From: Pirellulaceae bacterium
GTDB lineage: Bacteria > Planctomycetota > Planctomycetia > Pirellulales > Pirellulaceae
Assembly: GCA_030744095.1 (NCBI GenBank)
Contig: JASLRF010000605.1
Span: forward strand, 1-13,997
DNA length: 13,997 bases
Direction: 5' to 3'
Positions 1 to 7,827 of the stretch are shown piece after piece. Below the pieces are notes generated by a model, which worked only from the letters and a program-made list of their open reading frames with translations, was not told the DNA's origin and did no database searches. Numbering within the stretch: position 1 is the stretch's first letter; each line of letters opens with the position of its first letter. Position numbers and translations under genes: made by a program.

Positions 1-63
1 GGCCACCATCCGATAGTAAGTGTACATTAGTATATTATTTTGGAGACAATCCGTTTTGGTCTG

Positions 64-70
64 AAGGAGG
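64..70 (+). promoter_or_regulatory. Shine-Dalgarno of nrdJ
   Basis: AAGGAGG, 8 bases before the ATG at 79. It decides the start over the in-frame TTG at 40. No convincing -35/-10 pair is visible in the 63 bases before it, although AT-rich TATATTATT (31-39) could hold a -10. Confidence 0.85.
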
Positions 71-78
71 GCCCAAGG

Positions 79-3048
79 ATGGCAACTGTCACATCGACGG
101 TAACTGGAGAAAAGAATTCTCAGGCACAGCAAGGGAGTGAATCGGCCAGATCTGGCGGACTTCAGATCGAATCACAGTTTTGTCCAACCGGGGTCAGGGA
201 TCCATTCGACACGGTTGAATGGGAATTACGAAGCGCTGGTATCAAGGACGAGAATGGCGATTTGCTGTTCGAGCAGACGGATTGCGAAATCCCGGCGACA
301 TGGAGCCAGTTGGCGACCAATGTCGTGGTAAGCAAGTACTTCTATGGCGAAAACCACACTTCCGAACGTGAGAAGAGTGTTCGGCAACTCATACACCGGG
401 TTACGCGAACGATCGCGGATTGGGGGATCGCGGACGGTTATTTTGCCTCGGCTGACGACGGTCAGCGGTTTTACCGCGACTTGAGCTGGCTGTGTTTGCA
501 CCAGCACGGTGCCTTCAACTCGCCCGTGTGGTTCAACGTGGGCCTCTTTCCTCAATACAACGTCCATGGTGACAAGTGCAATTGGCATTGGGATCTGACG
601 GAACAAGCCGTCAAGATGCCAGAGAATCCGTACGAGTATCCACAAGGTTCGGCGTGCTTTATTCAGAGCGTCGGAGACAACATGGAAGACATCATGGCGC
701 TGGCCACGAGCGAAGCGATGTTGTTCAAGTTTGGCTCTGGTACGGGGACCGACCTTTCGACGATTCGTTCGCATCGCGAGCGACTATCGGGTGGTGGACG
801 TCCGTCCGGACCACTTTCGTTCATGCGGGTCTACGATCAAATCGCGGCTGTTGTGAAGTCGGGTGGCAAAACGCGTCGCGCCGCGAAAATGCAGTCGCTC
901 AAGATCTGGCATCCCGACGTGCTGGAATTCATCGAGTGCAAATGGAAGGAAGAGCAGAAAGCGCACACGCTGATTGCCAGTGGAAAATACGAAGCCAACT
1001 TCAACGGCGAGGCGTACAGTTCGATTCTGTTCCAAAACGCCAACTTGTCTGTCCGTGTAACGGATGACTTCATGGAGGCGGTGAGGAAAGGCGCGAAATG
1101 GGCGACTCGCTGGATTACCGATCCCAACAAGGTGGGCGACGAATACGAAGCCCGCGATCTACTGAATCGGATGGCCGAATGTGCCTGGCATTGCGGCGAC
1201 CCCGGCGTGCAGTACGACAGCACCATCAACAAGTGGCATACCTGCCCCAAATCGGGGCGGATTAACGCCAGTAATCCGTGTTCGGAATACATGTTCCTCG
1301 ATAACACAGCATGTAATTTGGCCAGCATTAACCTGGTGAAGTTCAATAGCGAGGATGGCACGTTTGATGTCGAACGATTCCAGGCGGCGTGTCGCTTGTT
1401 CTTGATCGCGCAGGAGATCCTGGTCGATCATGCGAGTTATCCGACTGCCGAGATTGCTTTGAACAGCCACAGATTCCGTCCGTTGGGACTGGGTTATTCA
1501 AATCTGGGTAGTCTGCTGATGTCGATCGGATTACCGTATGATTCCGAGAGCGCCTACAGCGTGTGCGGATCGATCACGGCGTTGTTGCAGGGAGCTGCCT
1601 GCCAGGCCAGTGCGGAAATTGCTTCCGTGGTGGGTACGTTTGAGGACTATCCCGAAAATCGTGAACCTTTTCTAGCGGTCATGAGAATGCACCGCGACGC
1701 AGTCGAGGAGATAGGCGACGAAGGACCTCAGTACCTCAAAGACGCGGCTCGCCGTTTATGGGACACGGTTCTCGAATCAGGACGCAAGTACGGCTTCCGC
1801 AATGCCCAAGCTACCGTCTTGGCTCCGACTGGGACCATCAGCTTTATGATGGACTGCGATACGACGGGCATCGAACCAGATATCGCGTTGGTCAAATACA
1901 AGCAGTTGGCCGGTGGCGGGATGCTGAAGATCGTCAATCAGACGGTTCGATCGGCATTGCAGCGGTTGGGCTATGACGAGTCGCAATCTGAAGCCATCAT
2001 TAATTACGTCGACGAAAACGACACGATTGAAGGCGCGCCCGGTCTAAAAGACGATCACGTCGCCGTGTTCGATTGTGCTTTCAAACCTGCCAACGGTGTT
2101 CGAAGTATCAATTGGCGATCGCATGTCCGGATGATGGCAGCTGCTCAACCGTTCCTTTCCGGCGCGATCTCGAAGACCGTCAACATGCCCAATGACTCGA
2201 CACCAGCCGACATCGCCGAAGCGTATATGTGGGGCTGGACGTTGGGCTTGAAAGCCTTGGCGATCTATCGAGATGGATCCAAGCTGAGTCAACCTTTGTC
2301 GACCAAGAGCGAAGGCGACAAAGACGCCGAGAAAGACGTTGAAAAAGAGCCGGCTAAAGCGAAACCGAGTCGCGAACGTCTGCCGGACACCCGCCAGTCA
2401 ATCACTCACAAATTCAACGTGGGTGGTCACGAAGGCTACATTAACGTGGGTTTATACCCCGACGGACGGCCCGGTGAGCTGTTCATCACCATGGCCAAGG
2501 AAGGAAGTACCATCGGCGGGCTGATGGATTGCTTTGGAACTGCAATCTCCATCAATCTGCAGTACCGCGTACCGCTGGAAGTGTTGGTCAACAAGTTTTC
2601 GCATACACGATTCGAACCGATGGGACATACGACCAACCCGGACGTGCGGATTGCCAAGAGCGTAGTCGACTACATTTTCCGTTGGTTGGGTGTGACCTTC
2701 TTACCTGGTTATCGCGAGGCAAATCAGGGGATCACACAACCTCTGACTTCAGAAAAGAAGCCTCTAGCCGAAACAGAGCTGCTGGCTACGGCCAAGGCTC
2801 CTACAGCTGATCAAGTCAATGGAAATGGCGCGGCGACAGCGGATCCAGAAGTCGATTACGCTTTGCTGGATCGTGCCGGCGTCGCAATGAAGGTCGAATC
2901 GGATGACGGTGCCTACGCTAGCCGAGATTCGCAATTCGCTCGCTTCCAAAGTGATGCGCCGAGTTGCGACAACTGCGGTTCAATTACCGTCCGCAATGGC
3001 AACTGCTACTTGTGCCACAATTGCGGAAACAGTATGGGTTGCTCGTAA
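79..3048 (+). CDS. nrdJ: Adenosylcobalamin-dependent (class II) ribonucleoside reductase
   Basis: Reduces ribonucleotides to deoxyribonucleotides using coenzyme B12 as radical generator, so it works with or without oxygen; cytoplasmic. The protein has 989 residues. Visible motifs: SACFIQS (C193) and ACNLAS (C412), matching the redox cysteine pair of the family; NPCSE with the thiyl-radical cysteine C401, plus N399 and E403; and the phosphate-binding PTGTIS at 583-588. The C401-C412 spacing of 11 residues fits class II enzymes. A charged Lys/Glu linker (about 737-770) leads to a TSCPD-type domain (about 777-875). The C-terminus is a cysteine-rich tail (C963, C966, C976, C979, C982, C988) of the kind that re-reduces the active site. 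The ATG at 79 is preferred because AAGGAGG (64-70) lies 8 bases upstream; an in-frame TTG at 40 would bury that Shine-Dalgarno inside the gene. The gene looks intact and monocistronic. Family and function are confident. Confidence 0.97.
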   Translation: MATVTSTVTGEKNSQAQQGSESARSGGLQIESQFCPTGVRDPFDTVEWELRSAGIKDENGDLLFEQTDCEIPATWSQLATNVVVSKYFYGENHTSEREKSVRQLIHRVTRTIADWGIADGYFASADDGQRFYRDLSWLCLHQHGAFNSPVWFNVGLFPQYNVHGDKCNWHWDLTEQAVKMPENPYEYPQGSACFIQSVGDNMEDIMALATSEAMLFKFGSGTGTDLSTIRSHRERLSGGGRPSGPLSFMRVYDQIAAVVKSGGKTRRAAKMQSLKIWHPDVLEFIECKWKEEQKAHTLIASGKYEANFNGEAYSSILFQNANLSVRVTDDFMEAVRKGAKWATRWITDPNKVGDEYEARDLLNRMAECAWHCGDPGVQYDSTINKWHTCPKSGRINASNPCSEYMFLDNTACNLASINLVKFNSEDGTFDVERFQAACRLFLIAQEILVDHASYPTAEIALNSHRFRPLGLGYSNLGSLLMSIGLPYDSESAYSVCGSITALLQGAACQASAEIASVVGTFEDYPENREPFLAVMRMHRDAVEEIGDEGPQYLKDAARRLWDTVLESGRKYGFRNAQATVLAPTGTISFMMDCDTTGIEPDIALVKYKQLAGGGMLKIVNQTVRSALQRLGYDESQSEAIINYVDENDTIEGAPGLKDDHVAVFDCAFKPANGVRSINWRSHVRMMAAAQPFLSGAISKTVNMPNDSTPADIAEAYMWGWTLGLKALAIYRDGSKLSQPLSTKSEGDKDAEKDVEKEPAKAKPSRERLPDTRQSITHKFNVGGHEGYINVGLYPDGRPGELFITMAKEGSTIGGLMDCFGTAISINLQYRVPLEVLVNKFSHTRFEPMGHTTNPDVRIAKSVVDYIFRWLGVTFLPGYREANQGITQPLTSEKKPLAETELLATAKAPTADQVNGNGAATADPEVDYALLDRAGVAMKVESDDGAYASRDSQFARFQSDAPSCDNCGSITVRNGNCYLCHNCGNSMGCS

Positions 3049-3094
3049 TGGATTGATGGGCGGGAGGCCCCGAGCAGCCTTTTGAAGAGGAACG

Positions 3095-3133
3095 CGGGCG
3101 CTATCGGCAATGTTCGATGGTGCCCGTTTTTTT
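3095..3133 (+). terminator. Intrinsic terminator of nrdJ
   Basis: A 12-bp stem (3095-3106 with 3115-3126; arms CGGGCGCTATCG and CGATGGTGCCCG, two G-T wobbles) closes an 8-base loop and is followed by seven T (3127-3133). It lies about 46 bases after the nrdJ stop. Nothing T-rich follows on the other strand, so it appears to serve only the plus direction, although the methyltransferase gene ends convergently at 3174. Confidence 0.9.
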
Positions 3134-3173
3134 GCTCAAGCAAAACGACTCGGCTGTCTTCAGCGGATCGCCA

Positions 3174-3968
3174 CTACTCGCAGACGACAATCCAACCGTT
3201 CGCTCGTAATCGCCCAAACCACCAAGGCCAACGCAATGCTCGATGCCGTTGCGTATCGAGCGGGATCGTTTCGATGACTCGAAAACCGGCCTGGCGCAGT
3301 GCTCGCCGCAGTTCTCCAGGTGTGAACACGTGGAGAAACATATTCGGTACGCCTCGGTAGTTGAAGAACTTGTCACCCGCTTCAATATCTCGAACGACCG
3401 TGGAACGCAGTAGGTTCTTAAGCAGCCACCAAGGGCCTGCCGGGTCGCGCAGGTTGTACCAGTAGTTGTGAACGTGCAAAACGAACAGCCCACCCGGTCG
3501 CAGAATCCTGCGAGTGTGTTGCAACGCACGCTGTCGGTTGTCTCGACCGCGGATCATTCCCAACGTGCTGAATAACGAAACGGCGACGTCCACCGTGTCT
3601 TCGTCGACACAATTCAACTCGACCAGATTTGCATGAATGCAGTCAATAGGCAGGTTAGCCTGGTCGGCTTTGTTGCGTACGATTGCCAGCATGGCATGGG
3701 ACAGATCGATCGCCAGACCTCTCATACCGCATCGTGCCAGAGCCATGATAGCGCGTCCCGTACCACAGCCCAGATCGGCCGCGACCCCGTCCCTCAGTTG
3801 TCTCGCATGGACGTGGCTCAACACGATCTGTTCGTCAAAGTCGAACAGTCGATTATGCGAAAAATAGTCGTCGTAATCATCTGCAATATGATCGGCATGA
3901 ACGTAGTCCCACAGGCCGCGACTAATTCCGGCAGGCAAACGCCACTGTGGTAGATTGGGGGAAGTCAT
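3174..3968 (-). CDS. Class I SAM-dependent methyltransferase, substrate unknown
   Basis: A 264-residue protein with the Rossmann-fold methyltransferase signature: motif I DLGCGTG (65-71), an acidic residue for the SAM ribose in AIDLS (D88), a motif II-like stretch (about 124-138, VDVAVSLFSTLGM) and post-motif RILRPGGLFVLHVHNYW (154-170). It resembles the broad Methyltransf_11/25 families, which act on small molecules, lipids or proteins; nothing in the sequence fixes the substrate. The reading frame extends upstream to 4166, but that would overlap the kinase gene by about 100 bases and adds an unconvincing N-terminus, so the ATG at 3968 is chosen. There is no clear Shine-Dalgarno before it. 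It lies 98 bases downstream of the kinase gene on the same strand, so the two may share a transcript. It is not secreted and no membrane segment is visible. Confidence 0.88.
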   Translation of the reverse strand: MTSPNLPQWRLPAGISRGLWDYVHADHIADDYDDYFSHNRLFDFDEQIVLSHVHARQLRDGVAADLGCGTGRAIMALARCGMRGLAIDLSHAMLAIVRNKADQANLPIDCIHANLVELNCVDEDTVDVAVSLFSTLGMIRGRDNRQRALQHTRRILRPGGLFVLHVHNYWYNLRDPAGPWWLLKNLLRSTVVRDIEAGDKFFNYRGVPNMFLHVFTPGELRRALRQAGFRVIETIPLDTQRHRALRWPWWFGRLRANGWIVVCE

Positions 3969-4066
3969 TTGGGTGGATTGTAGCGGAAAGCCCCCGCGGC
4001 GGGACAGCCAACACAGTGTGAAGGCATGGCCACGTCCAACGCCATATCCAACGGTGACGCAGTTGA

Positions 4067-5443
4067 TCAGCCTGGAGGAATGATCAGACGCTGGCCACAG
4101 GCCGTGCAACTGACAGACTTGCCCGCAAGTTGTGGGGTGGCCACGAATTGCTGTCCGCAAACACAACGAGCCTCGATTTGTGGTGCAATCGCTCGAGCAC
4201 TACCCGGCTTGGGAACCGTCAGTGGTCGGGTGCACATAGGGCATTTCACGACTTTTCCCGCAAGCTCGCCGCGGGCCATGAAACGTTGCGTACAGTGACG
4301 GCACGTCACGTCGATCTCTTTCGGCCCTGGAATTGGCACGGTCGTCGCACAGCGGGGGCACTTGACCATCTTGCCAGCCATGTCACGGTTTGCGATCATT
4401 CGCTGTCCGCACTGGCACATGACGTCGATCTTGTCCAACGGCGCGCTAGCTTCCGGTTCAGGTTTCTTCTGGGTCGCCGGCGCGGCAAGCGTATCCTCTT
4501 GCGGCTTGGCCTTGATGAATTCTGCCAGCTCCGTTGCAAAATCCTTCATCGACTTATATCGCCGGTCGATCTCTTTCGCCATCGCCTTGGTGCAAATCTT
4601 AGTCAGTCGCGGGCTTATGTCTGGGCGATACGTTGTCGGCGATGGCGCTTCCTTGGAAATGATCTGTCCAATGATCGAAGCCACCGAACCCTGAAACGGC
4701 AGAGTCCCCGTCAGCAGTTCGTACAGGATCACACCCAAACTGTAAATGTCACAGGCGGGGCCAATGTTGGCCGATTTACCTTCGATTTGTTCCGGAGACA
4801 TATAGGCAGGCGATCCCAAAATCGCCCCGTCACGCGTGAGGCGCGCGTCACCCGAGTCATCAATTTGCCTGGCCAAGCCAAAGTCCATGATGATCGGTTC
4901 GGTACGCTGATCGATCATGATGTTGCCCGGCTTGACGTCGCGATGGACCATCCCGTTCACATGGGCTTCGTGCAGCGCAAGTGCGATCTTGCGCACGACA
5001 TTGGCCACGTTGCGGTCCGGCTGAGCCTTTTCCGGCGTAATGAAATTAGACAGCGTGTGACCTTGGATGTACGCCATCGTAATGAAATGCGTGCTGTCAA
5101 TTTCACCGACATCATAGACGGGGCAAATGTTGGGATGCGTTAGCGTTGCTGCCGCTTTCGCTTCACGCAAAAATCGCTCGATGAACCTCGAGTCTTCTTT
5201 GGCATTTACCTTTGGGATCTTCAGCGCGACCTTGCGATCCAACTGCTTATCGTGGGCCAGATAGACTGACCCCATCGTCCCCTCGCCCAACGTCCTTTGG
5301 ATGCGATAACGACCGAATTCGTCGCCGGGAAGGCGCGCACGTTCAGGACGGGCGTAATGCGCCTCATCACCCGACGCCAACATCGCCGTCTCGTCGATGT
5401 TGAGCGTTTGGGAGTCAGGTTGCTTCTCGTGTTCCGACTCCAC
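4067..5443 (-). CDS. Hanks-type serine/threonine protein kinase with three C-terminal zinc ribbons
   Basis: Phosphorylates Ser/Thr of unknown targets. With the GTG start at 5443 it has 458 residues. The kinase domain spans about 46-310 and has every key residue: glycine loop GEGTMG (53-58), lysine K75 in VALK, helix-C E94, catalytic HRD (167-169) with N174, DFG (187-189), SPE (216-218) and DIYSLG (232-237). It should therefore be active. After a Pro/Ala/Lys linker come three ribbon repeats with C343/C345/C362/C365, C381/C384/C401/C404 and C427/C429/C446/C449, sharing a core like AGKxVKCPxC. They probably bind zinc and partners. No transmembrane segment is seen, unlike many bacterial receptor kinases, so it is likely cytoplasmic. 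Start choice: GGAG (5450-5453) is 6 bases before the GTG at 5443. A GTG at 5542 (491 residues) has no Shine-Dalgarno, and an ATG at 5383 is also possible. The N-terminal region before the kinase is low complexity. Confidence 0.93.
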   Translation of the reverse strand: MESEHEKQPDSQTLNIDETAMLASGDEAHYARPERARLPGDEFGRYRIQRTLGEGTMGSVYLAHDKQLDRKVALKIPKVNAKEDSRFIERFLREAKAAATLTHPNICPVYDVGEIDSTHFITMAYIQGHTLSNFITPEKAQPDRNVANVVRKIALALHEAHVNGMVHRDVKPGNIMIDQRTEPIIMDFGLARQIDDSGDARLTRDGAILGSPAYMSPEQIEGKSANIGPACDIYSLGVILYELLTGTLPFQGSVASIIGQIISKEAPSPTTYRPDISPRLTKICTKAMAKEIDRRYKSMKDFATELAEFIKAKPQEDTLAAPATQKKPEPEASAPLDKIDVMCQCGQRMIANRDMAGKMVKCPRCATTVPIPGPKEIDVTCRHCTQRFMARGELAGKVVKCPMCTRPLTVPKPGSARAIAPQIEARCVCGQQFVATPQLAGKSVSCTACGQRLIIPPG

Positions 5444-5638
5444 CTCGATCTCCAGAAATACAACTTCCCTAAATCCCTCGCGCGGTGAACAGGTCGGGAA
5501 ACAGCCGTCCCCTGTCGAGCTGGATGACGCGACGGGAACCACTCGCGAGAAATATCGAGCTCTCTTTCAATCATACTGTCTGGCGCAGCGAAATACAGTA
5601 AGCCTGAACCTTGTTTCAGATACCCCCAAAAAATACTA

Positions 5639-5666
5639 ATTTTACCGACGCATTTAACCCAGTCCA
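5639..5666 (-). promoter_or_regulatory. Candidate sigma-70-type promoter for the kinase gene
   Basis: Read on the minus strand: TGGACT, 16 bases, then TAAAAT (5/6 match to the -10 consensus). Transcription would start near 5632, leaving a leader of about 190 bases to the GTG at 5443, or about 90 to the GTG at 5542. The -35 overlaps the first direct repeat. This is a consensus match only; planctomycete promoters are poorly defined. Confidence 0.35.
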
Positions 5667-5701
5667 TAACAAATAACCCAGTCAACCGATTTGACCCACT
5701 T
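5655..5701. repeat. 10-bp direct repeats, operator-like
   Basis: TAACCCAGTC occurs at 5655-5664 and again at 5674-5683, a 19-base offset. A weaker copy, TGACCCACTT (7/10), lies at 5692-5701, an 18-base offset. Near two-helical-turn spacing beside a candidate promoter is typical of tandem regulator binding sites. The two exact copies are directly seen; the role is inferred. Confidence 0.45.
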
Positions 5702-5803
5702 GTTTATCCCCACCAAGCCGATAAGCTCTTTCCTGTCGTCCTGTTTTGAAGTGCAGGACAAATCTCTCAATTCCTCCCTCACAAGGTAAAGGAGCGCATT
5801 AGA

Positions 5804-6082
5804 ATGCTCAAATACATAGTTGTTTTGGCAGGCACGTTGGTCGTGTTCGCCGCTTCCGACGAAGTTCAAGCTCGTGGCCTACGTCGATCTCGCGGTAGCT
5901 GTCCCAATGGACAATGCTACGCCTCGACCCCGGCAGCCGCCACGAATGCTGTTGCATCGAACGGCGATACCGACGCCGCTGTCCCGGCGGCCGAAGTCAC
6001 GACAAACGTCGTTGCTTCGACCAACGTGGCTCGCACGAGCTTTCGCTGGACACGAGGAACCCGCTTCTTCCGCAGACGCTAA
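5804..6082 (+). CDS. Small secreted basic protein of unknown function
   Basis: A 92-residue protein I do not recognise. It begins with a clear signal peptide: a Lys at position 3, a hydrophobic core (about 4-17) and a likely cleavage after VQA (residue 23). The predicted mature part (about 69 residues) has an Arg-rich start (RGLRRSRG), a CPNGQC motif (C33, C38) that could form a disulfide or bind metal, a central Ala/Val/Thr/Asn-rich stretch with a near repeat (TNAVAS 47-52, TNVVAS 67-72), and an Arg-rich end (RWTRGTRFFRRR). The mature protein would be strongly basic. AAAGGAG (5788-5794) lies 9 bases before the ATG, and a dedicated terminator follows, so it is a monocistronic and possibly well-expressed gene. 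A role at the cell surface or on a polyanion (polysaccharide, DNA) is conceivable but not shown. Confidence 0.85.
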   Translation: MLKYIVVLAGTLVVFAASDEVQARGLRRSRGSCPNGQCYASTPAAATNAVASNGDTDAAVPAAEVTTNVVASTNVARTSFRWTRGTRFFRRR

Positions 6083-6104
6083 GCACCGAGACGATCAACT
6101 ATGG

Positions 6105-6132
6105 AGGAGAGCCGTCGTTGCTCTCCTTTTTT
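6105..6132 (+). terminator. Intrinsic terminator of the small secreted protein gene
   Basis: A perfect 8-bp stem, AGGAGAGC (6105-6112) with GCTCTCCT (6120-6127), a 7-base loop and a run of six T (6127-6132), 22 bases after the stop codon. Confidence 0.9.
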
Positions 6133-6342
6133 ATGCGCAGCCAATCCACTGTTGCGGTCTTGTGGTGAGAGGAGTGATCAAAAAGAGTGCGGACCATCAC
6201 CAAATGGGCTATCCTGTTCTTCCTTCTTCACCCATGTTCTTATAGCCATGTTGGTTCCAAACGGTGTGCACGGCAACGCAATTATTCCTAGCATTGCGCA
6301 TCTAACCATCGTTGGACCCCAATCTGCTTCGCAGACATTCTC

Positions 6343-6348
6343 AGGAGG
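6343..6348 (+). promoter_or_regulatory. Shine-Dalgarno of the PL10-like gene
   Basis: AGGAGG, 5 bases before the ATG at 6354. It decides this start over the in-frame ATG at 6312. Confidence 0.8.
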
Positions 6349-6353
6349 CTGAC

Positions 6354-7781
6354 ATGCGTTTCTATCTGATCTGTTTGTGGATGGTCATTGTTGGTTCCAC
6401 GCATCTAGGCGTCGCTGCGGACGACGGCCTGGATCGCGCTGTCGCGGAAAAGGCATTGCATCAGGCAGTGAACTTCTTTCGCAAACAAGTTGCGACCAAC
6501 GGCAGTTATCTGTGGCGGTACAGTGCCGACTTGAAGCATGGCGAGGGCGAGGGCAGGGCGCTGAGCACAACCGCCTGGGTTCAGCCGCCAGGAACGCCGA
6601 CCGTAGGCGAAGCGTATCTGTCGGCATATCAGTTGACGGAAGATCCCATCTACCTGAACGCTGCGGTCGAGACTGCGCTCGGACTGACCAAGGGTCAATT
6701 GGAATCAGGCGGGTGGGACTATCGCATCGAATTTCGCGAGCAACGCAAGAAGTATCGCTATCGCCTGGATCAAGATAGGCCGGCGGCGCGCAATGTGACC
6801 ACGTTGGATGACGATGTCACGCAATCCGCATTGAGGTTCCTAATGCGCGTCGACATGTCGACAGAATTTGACAACCAGCAGATTCACGACGCAGCCATGT
6901 ATGCCTTAAAGCGATTGGAACAAGTGCAGTATCCCAACGGAGCTTGGCCACAGCGATTTAGCGAACCGCCCGATGCAGAGAAGTTTCCCGTGCAAGCTGC
7001 CACGTATCCGGACACTTGGCCGCGCGAACATCCCAAAGTTGATTATCGATCATTCTATACGTTTAACGACAACACGATCGCCGACATGATCGATACCTTC
7101 TTCGTCGCCTCCGCCATTTACGAAGATCCTCACTATCAAGTCATCGCCGAAAAGGCTGGCGGCTTCATCTTGTTGGCGCAGATGCCCGAACCGCAACCGG
7201 CGTGGGCCCAACAGTACGACGCCCGCATGCAGCCAGCGTGGGCACGCCGGTTTGAACCAGCCGCAGTCACCGGTGGCGAATCACAAGGTGTCATGCGAAC
7301 GCTGCTGAAACTGTACGAGTGGACTGGCGACACGCAGTACTTGGAACCAATTCCGCGCGCTGTGGCGTATTTGAAGAGGTCTCAGTTGCCGGACGGCCGT
7401 CTCGCCCGTTTTTACGAACTACAAACGAACGAGCCACTGTATTTCACGACGAAATACGAGCTAACCTACAAGGATGATGACTTACCGACGCACTACGGAT
7501 TCAAAGTCAGCTCGTCGCTTGATTCGATCGAAGCGGCCTACAAGCGAATCAAAGATGCACCGCCGCGGAAGCTAAAGGTGCGGTCAACTCGCACCGTCAA
7601 ACTGACACCATCGCTCACCCGCCAAGCTCGCGCGGTGATTGATGCGATGGACCAGCGCGGTGCCTGGGTGGAGGAGGGTCAGTTGCTCACCGTAAAGAGC
7701 GACTCGCGACAGATCATCGAGTCACGTACGTTTGCCAAGAACGTCGAAATCCTCGCTCGCTTTATCGCGGCCAGACCCTGA
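6354..7781 (+). CDS. Secreted pectate lyase-like protein, polysaccharide lyase family 10 type
   Basis: Probably cleaves polygalacturonate or a related uronate polymer by beta-elimination, outside the cytoplasm. It has 475 residues with an N-terminal signal peptide (about 1-22, hydrophobic core LICLWMVIVGSTHLGV, likely cleavage after VAA). The body is alpha-helical with features I associate with the PL10 pectate lyase family: PNGAWPQRF (194-202), YTFNDNTIADMIDTFF (235-250), and the paired PQPAWAQQYD and MQPAWARRFEP (280-302) followed by AVTGGESQG. I have not mapped the catalytic arginine. The ATG at 6354 is chosen because AGGAGG (6343-6348) lies 5 bases upstream and a signal peptide follows directly; the frame opens earlier at 6312. 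It comes after about 220 bases without a gene and is followed 46 bases later by a beta-helix gene on the same strand, so an operon is likely. Fold assignment is fairly sure; exact substrate is not. Confidence 0.85.
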   Translation: MRFYLICLWMVIVGSTHLGVAADDGLDRAVAEKALHQAVNFFRKQVATNGSYLWRYSADLKHGEGEGRALSTTAWVQPPGTPTVGEAYLSAYQLTEDPIYLNAAVETALGLTKGQLESGGWDYRIEFREQRKKYRYRLDQDRPAARNVTTLDDDVTQSALRFLMRVDMSTEFDNQQIHDAAMYALKRLEQVQYPNGAWPQRFSEPPDAEKFPVQAATYPDTWPREHPKVDYRSFYTFNDNTIADMIDTFFVASAIYEDPHYQVIAEKAGGFILLAQMPEPQPAWAQQYDARMQPAWARRFEPAAVTGGESQGVMRTLLKLYEWTGDTQYLEPIPRAVAYLKRSQLPDGRLARFYELQTNEPLYFTTKYELTYKDDDLPTHYGFKVSSSLDSIEAAYKRIKDAPPRKLKVRSTRTVKLTPSLTRQARAVIDAMDQRGAWVEEGQLLTVKSDSRQIIESRTFAKNVEILARFIAARP

Positions 7782-7827
7782 TCGTCACGACAATCGGTTG
7801 CCGCCATCACTTGGACCTGGAAAACCA

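Larger units (their letters stand above)
5444..5803. other. Divergent intergenic region between kinase and small secreted protein genes
   Basis: About 360 bases with no convincing gene. The kinase frame stays open to 5542, so part of this may be coding if the upstream GTG is used. It holds a candidate minus-strand promoter (5639-5666), direct repeats overlapping it (5655-5701) and the strong Shine-Dalgarno of the small protein (5788-5794). I see no good plus-strand promoter; TTGTTT-17-TACTAA (5611-5639) matches only half of the consensus. Short frames here lack a ribosome site or any recognisable content. Confidence 0.7.

Noticed and set aside
1..78. Cobalamin riboswitch ahead of the B12-dependent reductase
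   Set aside because: Only 78 bases are available upstream and no B12-box-like element or suitable folding is visible; the enzyme uses B12 but is not necessarily controlled by it.
226..774. Minus-strand frame of 182 codons within nrdJ
   Set aside because: Shadow of a well-conserved ribonucleotide reductase; no motif or ribosome site.
3134..3173. Weak hairpin (CGCTG aaga CAGC) followed by TTTT downstream of the methyltransferase on the minus strand
   Set aside because: The stem is only four to five base pairs and the T-run is short and displaced, so it is not a convincing terminator.
3966..3984. TACAAT on the minus strand just before the methyltransferase ATG, as a -10 for a near-leaderless transcript
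   Set aside because: No -35 at suitable distance, and the gene may simply be read from the kinase transcript.
3969..4166. N-terminal extension of the methyltransferase frame to 4166
   Set aside because: It would overlap the kinase gene by about 100 bases, the added residues match no methyltransferase feature, and the fold needs none of them.
4130..5143. Long plus-strand open frame of 337 codons opposite the kinase
   Set aside because: It is the antisense shadow of a gene with every kinase motif intact; its product is Arg/His-rich with no recognisable domain and no ribosome site.
6277..6298. Inverted repeat CGCAAT / ATTGCG with a 10-base spacer before the PL10-like gene
   Set aside because: Only 6 bp long and without extension; such a dyad is expected by chance in a few hundred bases. 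Worth checking only if conserved in relatives.
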